This document shows, in pieces, positions 1-10,387 of a DNA stretch of 45,248 nt. The DNA is taken from positions 1 to 45,248 of the forward strand of contig CAMEZO010000005.1 of NCBI GenBank assembly GCA_945947905.1, written 5' to 3'. The DNA comes from an uncultured bacterium (GTDB taxonomy: Bacteria > Verrucomicrobiota > Verrucomicrobiia > Verrucomicrobiales > Akkermansiaceae). Below the pieces are notes generated by a model. The model was not told the DNA's origin. It did not search any database and worked only from the letters and a program-made list of their open reading frames with translations. The stretch's first letter is position 1. Each line of letters opens with the position of its first letter. Both the position numbers and the translations under genes were made by a program.

Positions 1-1
1 A

Positions 2-7
2 TATACA
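2..7 (+). promoter_or_regulatory. -10 box TATACA 8 nt before the ATG at 16 (the -35 lies outside the window)
   Basis: Window starts a-TATACA-tcggtgtt-ATG. Confidence 0.4.
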
Positions 8-15
8 TCGGTGTT

Positions 16-1077
16 ATGCAGCAGGGGAACAGGGATAGAATCGTCTTTCTCGATTATCTGCGGGCCATAGCTATCGTCTGCGTCGTTATTGTACACGCAG
101 CGGAGAGTGTCTATTGCTTCAATGTCGCGGAGTACAGGGGATGGACGCTGTTCGAGCGCGTGGTGATGGTGGGGCTTTTTGATGTAGGCCGTATGAGTGT
201 TCCGTTCTTCTTCCTGATCAGCGGGTATTTGCTTTTGGCGCGGTATTATGACGACGAGAGATGCCGCAGGTTTTGGCGTCGGAATTGGTTGCCGTTGGCA
301 ACGGCGAGTTCTTTTGCCATCGTGTTGGTGGGCGTGTGGGCGCTGAGGGGAGATTCGGGGCATGTCGGGGCGTGGAAGACTCTGGCCAAGGCCGGTTTGT
401 TTGTTGGACCTGTACCCTGTGGTATTCTGTGGTTTCTGCCCGTGATGGTGGGCCTGTACGCCTGCATCCCCGTGGTAGCTGTTGCTTTGGAACGCTTCAG
501 CCCGAGAACACTTCTGCCTCCCCTGGGCGTAGCGATGCTGATGACCATGGTTATACCGACGCTGTCACCTCTGCTGCGCCACACTGTGCACATAGGGGTC
601 GATGCTGCGTTGAGCGTAGGTTGGGTAGGGGGGTGCTACGGCCTTTATGTCATTGCGGGGGGCATCATGGGCCGGGGCATGAAACTGCCGACACGAGCGG
701 GCGGTAGCCTGGCGCTCGGCAGTGCTTTCTTCCTGTCCGTGATGTGCTACACCTGGCTTGGTTATGCCTGTGGTGTTGCCGCGAACGTCTGGTACAGCTC
801 CCCCTTGCTCTTTGCGGCCTCCGTTTGTGTGTTCGATGCCTTCTCCAAGATGCCGCATCTGCGACCCTGCGGGGCGGTGCGGAGCCTAGCGGCCTGTTCC
901 TTCGGGATATACGTCCTCCACTACCCGATTCTCATCTTCTTTGTGGAAAGACTACCTCGTAACAGTGTGCTGAGCACCCTCGCCGCGATTCCTGCTGCCC
1001 TGCTCGTCACCTGGGGCATTGTAGCGGTTGCGGCGCGCTGCCGATTTCTTGCGCGCTGGGTTTTGCTCGCTAAATAG
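16..1077 (+). CDS. Acyltransferase 3 family integral membrane protein
   Basis: 353 aa ORF; N-terminus RIVFLDYLRAIAIVCVVIVHA and polytopic hydrophobic profile typical of acyltransferase 3. Confidence 0.85.
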   Translation: MQQGNRDRIVFLDYLRAIAIVCVVIVHAAESVYCFNVAEYRGWTLFERVVMVGLFDVGRMSVPFFFLISGYLLLARYYDDERCRRFWRRNWLPLATASSFAIVLVGVWALRGDSGHVGAWKTLAKAGLFVGPVPCGILWFLPVMVGLYACIPVVAVALERFSPRTLLPPLGVAMLMTMVIPTLSPLLRHTVHIGVDAALSVGWVGGCYGLYVIAGGIMGRGMKLPTRAGGSLALGSAFFLSVMCYTWLGYACGVAANVWYSSPLLFAASVCVFDAFSKMPHLRPCGAVRSLAACSFGIYVLHYPILIFFVERLPRNSVLSTLAAIPAALLVTWGIVAVAARCRFLARWVLLAK

Positions 1078-1082
1078 CGGCG

Positions 1083-1541
1083 TCAGCTGCGTTCCCCTGT
1101 TAACTCGGCCTTTCGGGCGGCAAGCTCGTTGTAGGTGCGGGTCAGTTCGTTGATCTTCTCTACACTGTCGGCGCGGGCCATGGCCTTTTGGGTGCTGTGC
1201 ATTTGATCGCAGATGTCGCAGAGCTCGTTGAAACGGGCCTCGGCTTGGATGCGGTTTTGAAGCTCTTCCTGCATGCGCTTGGCATATTCGGCATCCGAGA
1301 TGGCGCCGTTGCTGTGTTTGTACTCGAGTTCGGAGATATGGAGTTTGCAGTATTTGATGGACGTGTAGGCGCTTTCCTTAGCGCGTCTATCCGATGCGCT
1401 GTCCTCGGAGGATTGCCGGGGCACCTCGCTCGGCTTGACGATGCCGTGGGTGGGGCGACCGTTGCTGAGGATGTCGAGGTGTTCACCGAGCTTACTGCAA
1501 AAGGAATCGAAAGCTTCTTCTAAAAAGGATTTTTTTGCCAT
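1083..1541 (-). CDS. Hypothetical protein, probably coiled-coil
   Basis: 152 aa ORF, charged helical composition; TATATA 6 nt upstream of ATG. Confidence 0.65.
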   Translation of the reverse strand: MAKKSFLEEAFDSFCSKLGEHLDILSNGRPTHGIVKPSEVPRQSSEDSASDRRAKESAYTSIKYCKLHISELEYKHSNGAISDAEYAKRMQEELQNRIQAEARFNELCDICDQMHSTQKAMARADSVEKINELTRTYNELAARKAELTGERS

Positions 1542-1577
1542 ACAGAGTATATAGAGGGTATTCGGGTTGGGGAGAAA

Positions 1578-3230
1578 TCAGCAAATGAGATTAAAAATGA
1601 GGAAGAGCAGGACGGTGGGAAGGAGAGCCCAGAAGAAGAGACGCATGGCACTGATGCCCCGGAAGTACTTACCGAGGATGGCCTGCCCGGCAGGGTTCGG
1701 TGCATTGGCGATCACGGTGAGACCGCCGCCCGTAACCGCTCCCGCAACGATGGCGTATCGGATATTCTCCGGGAGGTCCGGGACGGTGCCGGCCAGGAAG
1801 GTGACGGAGGCGTTATCATTGAAGGCCGTGAGGATGGCCGCCAGCCCCATGGTAATGCTGCTGCCGAGCTGCGCCAGCCCCTCCAGCACCGGCTGCATCC
1901 ACCAGCCCTGTACACCGCCGAGAATCAGCAGGCCCGCAAGGAAGAAAGCCACCAAAAGCGGCACCTTGATGGAAAAAGCATTTTGGTACTGCGGGGTAGC
2001 CATGGTGAAGCCCAGGAAGAAAAGGAAGCCCCCGATGAAGATGGCGGGGTGGTGTGCAAAATACACCGTCCAGGCCAGGAAAAGAACCGACACCGCATAG
2101 ACCCAGACGGGGATGGTGTCCTGCCTATCCTCCCAACTGGTCGGCACATGGGTTTCATAGGCCTCATTGAGACGCTGCACCTCGGCCAGCCTGCGGAATT
2201 CCCTGCGGAAAAGGTAGAAATAGAGCAGGTTGGCGAGGATGATACCCAGCACCGCCTTCCATCCGAAATGCAGGAGCATATGACCCATACCCCAATCCCA
2301 CTTGCCGGCTACCATGACGATGGGCGGCGCGGCAAAGTGGGTGAGGGTGCCGCCTACGGATATATTGACGAACAACAGGGCCAATGTAGCATATTTCAGG
2401 CTCTCCGCCGGTTTGAGGCGGTAGATCTTCTTACCCAGGAGAATGGCCGCGAGGGTCATGGCTGCCGGCTCTGTGATGAACGAACCGAGGAGCGGGGCGA
2501 TGCAGAGCACCGAGAGCCACCAAGCCGCCGGGGTGCCCTTGCCGAGTTTGGCACCCAACTTCAGCGTGTTCTCCGCCAGCCTGTAAATGGGGCGGGATGA
2601 GGCGATGACCATGATGACCGCCACGAAAAGAGGCTCGGTGAAGCCCGTATCGTGGTCGATATACTTCAGGAAGTCATCCATGCTGTAATAGTGGCGGCAG
2701 ACGAAGGCAAAGGGAATGATCCAGATGCCGAATACCACCTCTACCTCCCCCAGAAAGTGGCAGAGAGTAGAGAGAAAAGAGACCGGGACACGCTGCTCCG
2801 GGTGGAGAATGCGGAACTTCTCCGCGCGCAGCTGCTCCTTGTGCCGCTGCTCCAGGAAATGAGCCAGCTGCTGGAAGCGCGGGGCGAGAAACGTATGCAG
2901 GATAGCCAGCAGGAAAATAAGCGTAGCGGCCGGGTTGAAGGGATCTGCCCGGAAGCGGTGCAGGAGCTTCTGCACAGTAGTCATGCCCGCCTCATGCTCC
3001 TCGTACACCTTCAGCGGAATCGGGAATCGGCTGTACCGTGGGCCCTCACCCGTCTGCTCATGGGACCAAGCGGGAGCCTGCCCGACGGGGTGGCAGCTAT
3101 GCTCGCCCCGCCCGCAGGCGGGGCAGACCTGTGCGGAGCTTCGGTGGGCAGCCTCCTGCTCCTGCGCTGCGGCGGGCAGCATCAGCACGGCCAGAAGCAG
3201 TATCAGCAGGGCTTTGACGTATCCGCGCAT
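1578..3230 (-). CDS. Putative Na+/H+ antiporter with signal-like N-terminus and Cys-rich segment
   Basis: 550 aa polytopic ORF; segments GSFITEPAAMTLAAILLGKK, NISVGGTLTHFAAPPIVMVA and TVIANAPNPAGQAIL resemble the putative Na+/H+ antiporter family. Confidence 0.75.
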   Translation of the reverse strand: MRGYVKALLILLLAVLMLPAAAQEQEAAHRSSAQVCPACGRGEHSCHPVGQAPAWSHEQTGEGPRYSRFPIPLKVYEEHEAGMTTVQKLLHRFRADPFNPAATLIFLLAILHTFLAPRFQQLAHFLEQRHKEQLRAEKFRILHPEQRVPVSFLSTLCHFLGEVEVVFGIWIIPFAFVCRHYYSMDDFLKYIDHDTGFTEPLFVAVIMVIASSRPIYRLAENTLKLGAKLGKGTPAAWWLSVLCIAPLLGSFITEPAAMTLAAILLGKKIYRLKPAESLKYATLALLFVNISVGGTLTHFAAPPIVMVAGKWDWGMGHMLLHFGWKAVLGIILANLLYFYLFRREFRRLAEVQRLNEAYETHVPTSWEDRQDTIPVWVYAVSVLFLAWTVYFAHHPAIFIGGFLFFLGFTMATPQYQNAFSIKVPLLVAFFLAGLLILGGVQGWWMQPVLEGLAQLGSSITMGLAAILTAFNDNASVTFLAGTVPDLPENIRYAIVAGAVTGGGLTVIANAPNPAGQAILGKYFRGISAMRLFFWALLPTVLLFLIFNLIC

Positions 3231-3234
3231 ATGT

Positions 3235-3537
3235 TTATTTGTTCAGCATGCTTTGTGCCTGTGCCGCCAGGTAGTCGGCGATGGCCGGGGTGGCCTGCAA
3301 AATGCCGCGGGCGGAGGCGGGTAGATCCAGCGCCGAGATAGCATCCGGTGTTATGGCCTGCGGCGTCTTGATATTGCGCCCGATGAAGTCCCGCACGCAG
3401 CGAACGGTCGCCTCATCACCCACAAACTGCAAGAACGCCTCCCGAAGCTCCTCCGGGCAATGATCCTTGAGCTTACCGATAATCTTGGTGCAGACGGCGT
3501 CCTTGGCAGCATTCGCTAATTTGTTGAGCAATGACAT
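3235..3537 (-). CDS. Hypothetical protein
   Basis: 100 aa ORF directly upstream of the antiporter on the same strand; preceded by TTGACG-N16-TAGAAT. Confidence 0.6.
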   Translation of the reverse strand: MSLLNKLANAAKDAVCTKIIGKLKDHCPEELREAFLQFVGDEATVRCVRDFIGRNIKTPQAITPDAISALDLPASARGILQATPAIADYLAAQAQSMLNK

Positions 3538-3543
3538 GCTCCC

Positions 3544-3571
3544 ATTCTACCACCTGTGCCCGCGGCGTCAA
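3544..3571 (-). promoter_or_regulatory. sigma70-type promoter TTGACG-N16-TAGAAT, 6 nt before ATG
   Basis: minus strand: TTGACG ccgcgggcacaggtgg TAGAAT gggagc ATG. Confidence 0.55.
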
Positions 3572-3599
3572 GCATTTTTTGCAGCGTGGCCGCAGCGGC

Positions 3600-5669
3600 T
3601 CAGGGAATGGGGACGTGCGGCTCGAGGAGGAGACGGCCGGCGCGCTCTTGGTCGTGGGCCTTGAGCCGGGCGAGCCGCTGGAGGTGCGCCTGAAGGGAGA
3701 AAGGCTTGGCGTGGTTCCGGACCGGAGTGTAGGAGCCATCCTCCTGCATGACGTAAGCTTGGGTATTGTCGCGGAAGCAGGCATCGAGAACATCGAGCAG
3801 GCGGCGGGCTGCGGCGTGGTCCTCGATGGGGATGAGCAGCTCGACACGGCGCTCCAGATTGCGGGGCATCCAATCGGCACTGGCGATGTAGACGAGGGGG
3901 GAACCACCGTTCAGGAAAGAAAAGATACGGGCGTGCTCCAGGTAGCGGTCCACAATGCTGATGATGCGCGTGCGCGATCGGGCTGCGGGAGTACCGGGTG
4001 CCCAGCAGCAGATACCGCGTACGTTCAGGCGCAGGTGCACCCCCGCCTCGGCAGCTTGCTCCAGGGCCTGCATCATGTCCGGGTCATTCAGCGAGTTCAT
4101 CTTGGCGGTGATTTCCGCACGCTCGCCGAGGAGAGCCCGGTGCGTCTCTGCGCGGATGAGTGAGAGGAGTTTATCCTTCATGCCGGAAGGGGCAGGGAAG
4201 ATGCGGCGGAAACGCATGAGGCGCGTGAGCCCGGTGACAGAATTGAAAAACTGCGAAGCATCCGCCCCCAGGTTTTCATTACAGGTCAGCAGGTTCACAT
4301 CGCTGTACAGCCCGGCGGTTTTCTCGTTGTAGTTACCGGTGCCGAAGTGGCAGTAGCGGCGCAGGAAGCCGTGCTCACGCCGCACAATGAGGGTGATCTT
4401 GGCATGGGTTTTGAACCCCTTGACACCGTATACCACCTGCACCCCCGCCTTCTGCAGACGCTCAGCTTGCACCAGGTTGTGCCCCTCATCAAAGCGCGCC
4501 TTGAGCTCCACCAGAACGGTAACCTGCTTACCCGCCTCCGCCGCCCGGCAGAGGGCCTTGATGAAGCGGGAACCGTGTGCTGTTCTGTAGAGTACCTGCT
4601 TGATGACCAGAACGTCCGGATCCGCAGCGGCCTCCTCCAGCAAGCGGATGATGGGCTCGTAACTTTCGTAGGGATTCAGAATGAGAATGTCCCCCTGTGC
4701 CATGTTATCGAACATGCTCTGCGAGGGGTCCACATCTGCTGCCGGATAGCTCGGCCAAGCCTCCTCCTTGAGATTGTCGTGACCGGGCTCTCGTGCCATG
4801 TCCCCCAGATCCGTCAGGCGGAGCAGCCCCGGCACACGGTAGGTATCCTCCGCCCCGGCGCCGACGGCTCGCGCGATGCGGTCCGCCAGGGCAGGGGGCG
4901 TCGAGGCCGGCAGCTCCAGTCGCACGCAGTCGGAGAACTTACGCGCCACGAGTACGGCCTCCATCTCCCGAGCAAAGTCAGCCCCCTCCTCCGGCACAGC
5001 GATATCGCTGTTGCGTGTCACGCGGAACGGGGTTGCGGCGCGGAGCTCCTCCCCCGGGAAGAGGTCCGCAATGAAAGCGCAGATGAGATCCTCCGCCGGC
5101 ACATAGCCCTCATCCAGCGCCGCGAAGTGCATGCGCCGCGGTAGGGCATCCGGCAAGGGTACTACCACCAGACGCGAGGACTCCTCCCCCGGGCCGGCCA
5201 GCTCCAGTGCGATGATGATGCTGAGAGAGGGGAGGACCGGAGGCTGGTCCACCTCCGGAGCCAGAGGAGTGAGCAGGGGGGCCACGTTGTCCTCGAAATA
5301 GCGGCGCAGGGTCGCCACGCGGGACTCCGCCAGGCTGCCGATGCTCAGCGGGCTGATGCCGGCCACCCGCATGAGCGGGAGCAGCTCATCATTGAACAGA
5401 CTGTATTGCGCCTGCACCTGCGCATCGGCCCGCGCCCGGATGAGCTCCAACTGATCGCTCGGGGAAAGCCCCGCCGCATCCGGGGTGTACTTGCCGGACC
5501 GGCGCAGCAGCCGCAGACCGCCGACGCGCACCTGGAAGAATTCATCGAGGTTGCCGGCCGTGATGGCCAAGAACTTAATGCGCTCCAGCAGAGGCAGCTC
5601 CGCCCTGCGCGCTTGATCCAGCACCCGTGCATTGAACTCCAGCCAAGATAATTCCCGATTGATGTACAT
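3600..5669 (-). CDS. ppk1: Polyphosphate kinase 1
   Basis: 689 aa ORF; motifs NRELSWLEFNARVLDQA, NPYESYEPIIRLLEEAA, ELKARFDE, CHFGTGNYNEKTAGLYSD, SIVDRYLEHARIFSF. Confidence 0.96.
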   Translation of the reverse strand: MYINRELSWLEFNARVLDQARRAELPLLERIKFLAITAGNLDEFFQVRVGGLRLLRRSGKYTPDAAGLSPSDQLELIRARADAQVQAQYSLFNDELLPLMRVAGISPLSIGSLAESRVATLRRYFEDNVAPLLTPLAPEVDQPPVLPSLSIIIALELAGPGEESSRLVVVPLPDALPRRMHFAALDEGYVPAEDLICAFIADLFPGEELRAATPFRVTRNSDIAVPEEGADFAREMEAVLVARKFSDCVRLELPASTPPALADRIARAVGAGAEDTYRVPGLLRLTDLGDMAREPGHDNLKEEAWPSYPAADVDPSQSMFDNMAQGDILILNPYESYEPIIRLLEEAAADPDVLVIKQVLYRTAHGSRFIKALCRAAEAGKQVTVLVELKARFDEGHNLVQAERLQKAGVQVVYGVKGFKTHAKITLIVRREHGFLRRYCHFGTGNYNEKTAGLYSDVNLLTCNENLGADASQFFNSVTGLTRLMRFRRIFPAPSGMKDKLLSLIRAETHRALLGERAEITAKMNSLNDPDMMQALEQAAEAGVHLRLNVRGICCWAPGTPAARSRTRIISIVDRYLEHARIFSFLNGGSPLVYIASADWMPRNLERRVELLIPIEDHAAARRLLDVLDACFRDNTQAYVMQEDGSYTPVRNHAKPFSLQAHLQRLARLKAHDQERAGRLLLEPHVPIP

Positions 5670-5696
5670 CTTGCTTTCTCCTCCCTATCCGTCCCC

Positions 5697-5725
5697 AGTG
5701 TAGCACAGCCCCCGCAGCGGGACAA
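5697..5725 (-). promoter_or_regulatory. Promoter TTGTCC-N17-TACACT for ppk1, with a GGAGGAGA Shine-Dalgarno
   Basis: Spacing 17; SD precedes ATG at 5669. Confidence 0.5.
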
Positions 5726-5753
5726 GCAGAAAAACTGTCCTATGATGCACAAA

Positions 5754-5786
5754 AGGAGCGACCTACAGAAACCTGCGGTCGCTCCT
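5754..5786 (-). terminator. Hairpin terminator downstream of tRNA-Leu
   Basis: AGGAGCGACC / GGTCGCTCCT 10 bp perfect stem followed on the minus strand by TTTT. Confidence 0.7.
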
Positions 5787-5797
5787 GTGTTCTCGGA

Positions 5798-5879
<82 letters not shown>

Positions 5880-5906
5880 ATTGGTTTGCACCTTGAACGC
5901 GGGAGG

Positions 5907-5935
5907 AGTATACACGAAAAAAGCCGGCGATGCAA
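5907..5935 (-). promoter_or_regulatory. Promoter TTGCAT-N17-TATACT for tRNA-Leu
   Basis: Exact 17-nt spacing upstream of the tRNA. Confidence 0.7.
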
Positions 5936-5999
5936 GCTTTTTCCTGCAAAAAAGGCGAAAAACATCATTTTTTTCGGTGAGCCGGGCCCGCGAGGGTGT

Positions 6000-6034
6000 A
6001 AAAAGCCGGGCCCTGCATCAACGGCAGGGCCCGG
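6000..6034 (-). terminator. Rho-independent terminator of the rpoBC operon
   Basis: CCGGGCCCTGC / GCAGGGCCCGG 11 bp stem, 7 nt loop, followed on minus by GGCTTTTT. Confidence 0.8.
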
Positions 6035-6060
6035 GAACGGGGTAGGGGGCTCAGAGCGGC

Positions 6061-9000
6061 TTACTCGTCAATACCCACGGAGAGCGTATCATCCGGTCGG
6101 TCGAGCTCCGGCTCCTCCTCCGCAATGACGGCACGGGGGATGGGAACGGCACCCGGGGCGGCCTCCACCACGATGTTGTGGTACTTATCGAAGCCGGTAC
6201 CGGCGGGGATGAGGTGCCCGAGAATGACGTTCTCCTTGAAGCCCTCCAGACGGTCAACCTTACCGAGGGTAGCGGCCTCGGTGAGGACGCGCGTGGTATC
6301 CTGGAAGGAAGCGGCGGAGATGAAGGAATCCGTCTTCAGGGACGCCTTGGTAATACCGAGCAGGATGGGCTCGCTCTCGGCCGGGCGACCGTTCATCTCC
6401 ACGGTGAGCGCATTGATGCGGTTCAGGGCCGTGGTATCCACCTCGTCACCCCACAGCAGACCGGTATCGCCGGGGTCCTTGATGCGAACCTTGCGGAGCA
6501 TCTGGGAGACGATGATTTCCACGTGTTTGTCGTTGATTTCCACACCCTGCACACGGTAGACCTGCTGCACCTTGTTCACGAGGTGCTCCTGCAGGGCCTC
6601 CTTGCCGCAGATGCGAAGGATCTCATCGGAAGCCTCGGAACCGTCGGAAAGCGGCTCACCGGCGTGGACGTAGTCACCGTCGTGCACGATGATGTGGCGG
6701 TCCATGGGCACCAAGTGCTTGATGCAGAGCGCGCGCTCGTTGTCATCATTCTCCACGAGCTTGGCGGAAGAACGGCGGCGGCTCTTGCCGGCAGCCTCCT
6801 TGGCCTCGGCATCGCGGTAGATCTTCACGACCTTCTTGCCGCGGATCATCGCGTCGTCGATCGCGACGATACCGTCCATCTCGGCCAGCGTGCAGGTATC
6901 CTTCGGGCGGCGAGCCTCGAAGAGCTCGGCCACGCGCGGCAGACCACCGGTAATATCGTTGGTCTTCTGCACCTTGCGGGGCGTCTTGGCCACCTGGGTA
7001 CCGGCAAAGATCTTCTGCCCGTCCGCCACGGCGAGGTAAGCACCGGTGGGGATGGAGTAGACACGCGGCTTATCGTTATTCCACTTGGTCTTGTCGCGCT
7101 TATCGCGGGTACCGGTGTGGATGACGACGCGGGGCGCGAGGTCCTGACGGTGCTCGATGATGCAGCTGGTACCGCGACCGCCGTCGCCGTGACCGGACTC
7201 CGTGCGGTAGGTGATACCCTCGATCATGTCCACGTACTCCACCGTACCGCCGACTTCCGCGATAACGGGGATGGCGTAGGGATCCCACTCAGCGATGAGG
7301 TCACCCTCCTTGACTTCCCCGCCGTCCTTGATGCGCAGGATGGAACCGAGCGTAAGCTGGTAAGACTCCAACTCCTTGCCCTCGGCATCATACACCTTGA
7401 ACCCGCCGTTCTTGCAGAGCACGACCCAGTTGTGGTTCTCATCCTCCACGCAGCGACCGCGCAGGTTCTCGTCATAGATGATGCGACCGGTAGACTTGGC
7501 GATGTACTCCGGACGGTTGGCGGAGGCAGTAGCCGTACCGCCCACGTGGAAGGTACGCATGGTAAGCTGTGTACCGGGCTCGCCGATGGACTGAGCGGCG
7601 ATGATACCGACAGCCTCACCGACCTTGACCGCCTTGCCGGAAGCGAGGTTGAGGCCGTAGCACTTCGCGCAGCAACCCTTGTCCAGACCGCAGGTAAGAA
7701 CGGAACGCACCTTGACCTTCTCGATACCGACCTGCTCGATCTTCTTGGCGGCCTCGTCCGTGATGATCTCGTTCTTGGCCACGATGAGCTCGCGCGTCGT
7801 CGGGTCGTAAATGTCATCACAGGTTACGCGGCCGTAGATACGGGCGGCCAGCGTGGCGATCTCATCGTCACCGTCGTAGATGGCCGTCATGGTAATGCCG
7901 CGGTCCGTGCCGCAGTCCTCCTCGCGCACGATGACGTCCTGCGCCACATCGACGAGCTTACGCGTCATGTAACCGGAGTCAGCCGTCTTCAGAGCGGTAT
8001 CGGCAAGACCCTTACGGGCACCGTGGGTGGAAATGAAGTACTCCAGAGCGCTGAGACCCTCACGGAAGTTCGAGGTAATGGGGCGTTCGATAATCTCGCC
8101 GGAGGGCTTGGCCATCAAACCGCGCATACCGGAGAGCTGCTTAATCTGTGCCTTGTTACCGCGAGCACCGGAATCCACCATCATGAAGAGCGGGCTGGCC
8201 ACGGCAGAGCCGCCGTTGTACTCCAGCTTGGTGTAGAGCTCCTTCTGGATATCATCCGTGGTGGAAGACCAAATGCTCACGACCTTCTCGTAGCGCTCGC
8301 CGTTGGTGATAAGGCCTTCCTCATACTGCTGGGTGACCTTCGCCACCTCGTCATAAGCGGCAGAGATACGCTCGTTCTTGTTCTCCGGCACCACCATATC
8401 CACGATACCGATGGAACAACCGGAACGCGTAGCCTCCTTGTAGCCCAGGGACTTGAGCGCATCGAGCGTCTCCACCGTCTTCTGCTGGCCACAGGTCTGG
8501 TAGCAGCGCCAGATGATATCACCGAGCTGCTTCTTGCCGATGTTGCGGTTGATGTAACCGATTTCATCCGGCCAGATTTCGTTGAAACGCACGCGGCCGG
8601 CAGTGGTCACGATGGTCTTCTTATCCACATTCTCCTGGTTGTAGGAGAGACGGTCGAAGTCACGTCCGGTCTTACCGTAGTCCGGGTTCTTGAGGCGGAT
8701 CCACTCATGGTAGCCGATCTTGCGGGCGGCGATGGCGAACTCCACCTCTGAGATGGACTCGAAGAGCGGGAGCAGGTGCTGGTTATCCTGCTTCTCCTTC
8801 ACCTCCTTGGCGCGGGTATGCGTCAGGTAGTAAGACCCGAGCACGATATCCTGGCTGGGGGTGCTGATGGGCTTACCGGAAGCCGGGGAGAAGATGTTGT
8901 TGGGAGCCAGCATGAGCAGGCGCGCCTCCAACTGGGCCTCCACGCTCAGCGGCACGTGCACGGCCATCTGGTCACCGTCGAAGTCGGCGTTGTAACCGGT

Positions 9001-10359
9001 ACACACGAGCGGGTGCAGACGGATAGCGTCACCCTCGATGAGTACGGGCTCGAAGGCCTGAATGGAGAGACGGTGCAGCGTTGGGGCACGGTTCAGGAAG
9101 ACGGGGTGTCCCTTGGTCACCTGCTCCAGAATATCCCACACTACCGGCTCCTTGCGGTCGATCATCTTCTTGGCAGAGCGCACGGTGTGCACCAAACCAC
9201 GCTCCTTGAGGTGGTGGATGATGAAGGGCTCGAAGAGGTTCAGAGCCATCTTCTTCGGCAGACCGCACTGGTTCATCTTGAGGTGCGGGCCGATCACGAT
9301 GACGGAACGACCGGAGTAGTCAACGCGCTTGCCGAGCAGGTTCTGGCGGAAACGGCCGCTCTTGCCCTTCAGCATGTCGGAGAGGGACTTGAGCGGGCGG
9401 TTACCGGCACCCGTGACGTGGCGACCGTGGCGGCCGTTGTCAAACAGAGCGTCCACCGCCTCCTGCAACATGCGGCGCTCGTTGCGCTTGATGACCTCCG
9501 GCGTCTGCAGGGCCGCCAACTCGCGCAGGCGGTTGTTGCGGTTGATGACGCGGCGATAGAGGTCGTTCAGGTCGCTGGTAGCGAAGCGGCCACCGGGCAG
9601 CGGAACGAGCGGACGCAGGTCCGGCGGGATGACCGGAAGCACGGTGAGCACCATCCACTCCGGCTTGCCCTTGCTGTTCAGGAAACCCTGGGCGAGCTGG
9701 AGACGCTTGGCGATCTTGCGCTTGTTCTGCTTGGAGCTGGTCTTGGCCATATCCTGGCGCAGACGATCCACCAGAGCCTGCAGGTCAAGGTTCTGCAGCA
9801 GCTTCTGGATGGCCACGGCGCCCATCTCTGCCTCCGGGGCCTCGTCGCCGTAATCCTCCTTCAGCTCATTGTACTCCTCCTCGGTGAGGATCTGGTTGAC
9901 GGAGTAACCCGGCAGGCCCTTGGGGTCGATGACGATGAAGTCCTCGTAGTAGATGACGCGCTCCAAGTCGTGCGTGGTGAGATCCAGCATGAGGCCGATG
10001 CGGCTGGGCATGCACTTGTAGAACCAGATGTGCGTAACGGGCACAGCCAGCTCGATGTGGCCCATGCGCTCGCGGCGCACACGGGAAGAGGTGACTTCCA
10101 CACCGCAGCGGTCGCAGATGGTGCCCTTGTTTTTGGCGCGCTTGTAGCGACCGCAGGAGCACTCCATGTCACGCGTCGGTCCGAAGATGCGCTCGCAGAA
10201 GAGACCGCCCTTCTCCGGCTTGAACGTGCGGTAATTGATCGTCTCCGGGTTCTTCACCTCGCCGTGGGACCAAGAGCGGATGTCCTCCGGGCTTGCGACG
10301 GTGATGCAAACCTGATCGAAGTTTTTGGGCTTCTCGTTGTTGAGGTCAATATAAGCCAT
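6061..10359 (-). CDS. rpoC: DNA-directed RNA polymerase subunit beta'
   Basis: 1432 aa; catalytic [12 protein letters not shown], Zn motif [23 protein letters not shown], second Cys cluster [13 protein letters not shown]. Confidence 0.99.
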   Translation of the reverse strand: MAYIDLNNEKPKNFDQVCITVASPEDIRSWSHGEVKNPETINYRTFKPEKGGLFCERIFGPTRDMECSCGRYKRAKNKGTICDRCGVEVTSSRVRRERMGHIELAVPVTHIWFYKCMPSRIGLMLDLTTHDLERVIYYEDFIVIDPKGLPGYSVNQILTEEEYNELKEDYGDEAPEAEMGAVAIQKLLQNLDLQALVDRLRQDMAKTSSKQNKRKIAKRLQLAQGFLNSKGKPEWMVLTVLPVIPPDLRPLVPLPGGRFATSDLNDLYRRVINRNNRLRELAALQTPEVIKRNERRMLQEAVDALFDNGRHGRHVTGAGNRPLKSLSDMLKGKSGRFRQNLLGKRVDYSGRSVIVIGPHLKMNQCGLPKKMALNLFEPFIIHHLKERGLVHTVRSAKKMIDRKEPVVWDILEQVTKGHPVFLNRAPTLHRLSIQAFEPVLIEGDAIRLHPLVCTGYNADFDGDQMAVHVPLSVEAQLEARLLMLAPNNIFSPASGKPISTPSQDIVLGSYYLTHTRAKEVKEKQDNQHLLPLFESISEVEFAIAARKIGYHEWIRLKNPDYGKTGRDFDRLSYNQENVDKKTIVTTAGRVRFNEIWPDEIGYINRNIGKKQLGDIIWRCYQTCGQQKTVETLDALKSLGYKEATRSGCSIGIVDMVVPENKNERISAAYDEVAKVTQQYEEGLITNGERYEKVVSIWSSTTDDIQKELYTKLEYNGGSAVASPLFMMVDSGARGNKAQIKQLSGMRGLMAKPSGEIIERPITSNFREGLSALEYFISTHGARKGLADTALKTADSGYMTRKLVDVAQDVIVREEDCGTDRGITMTAIYDGDDEIATLAARIYGRVTCDDIYDPTTRELIVAKNEIITDEAAKKIEQVGIEKVKVRSVLTCGLDKGCCAKCYGLNLASGKAVKVGEAVGIIAAQSIGEPGTQLTMRTFHVGGTATASANRPEYIAKSTGRIIYDENLRGRCVEDENHNWVVLCKNGGFKVYDAEGKELESYQLTLGSILRIKDGGEVKEGDLIAEWDPYAIPVIAEVGGTVEYVDMIEGITYRTESGHGDGGRGTSCIIEHRQDLAPRVVIHTGTRDKRDKTKWNNDKPRVYSIPTGAYLAVADGQKIFAGTQVAKTPRKVQKTNDITGGLPRVAELFEARRPKDTCTLAEMDGIVAIDDAMIRGKKVVKIYRDAEAKEAAGKSRRRSSAKLVENDDNERALCIKHLVPMDRHIIVHDGDYVHAGEPLSDGSEASDEILRICGKEALQEHLVNKVQQVYRVQGVEINDKHVEIIVSQMLRKVRIKDPGDTGLLWGDEVDTTALNRINALTVEMNGRPAESEPILLGITKASLKTDSFISAASFQDTTRVLTEAATLGKVDRLEGFKENVILGHLIPAGTGFDKYHNIVVEAAPGAVPIPRAVIAEEEPELDRPDDTLSVGIDE

Positions 10360-10387
10360 ATGGGTGATTTGTTAAAGGTTGATAGGT

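Noticed and set aside
6178-8751. 857-codon ORF antisense to rpoC, with a 595-codon companion at 8776-10563
   Set aside because: Same explanation: the rpoC protein carries all catalytic motifs and the antisense frame is an artefact of codon bias.
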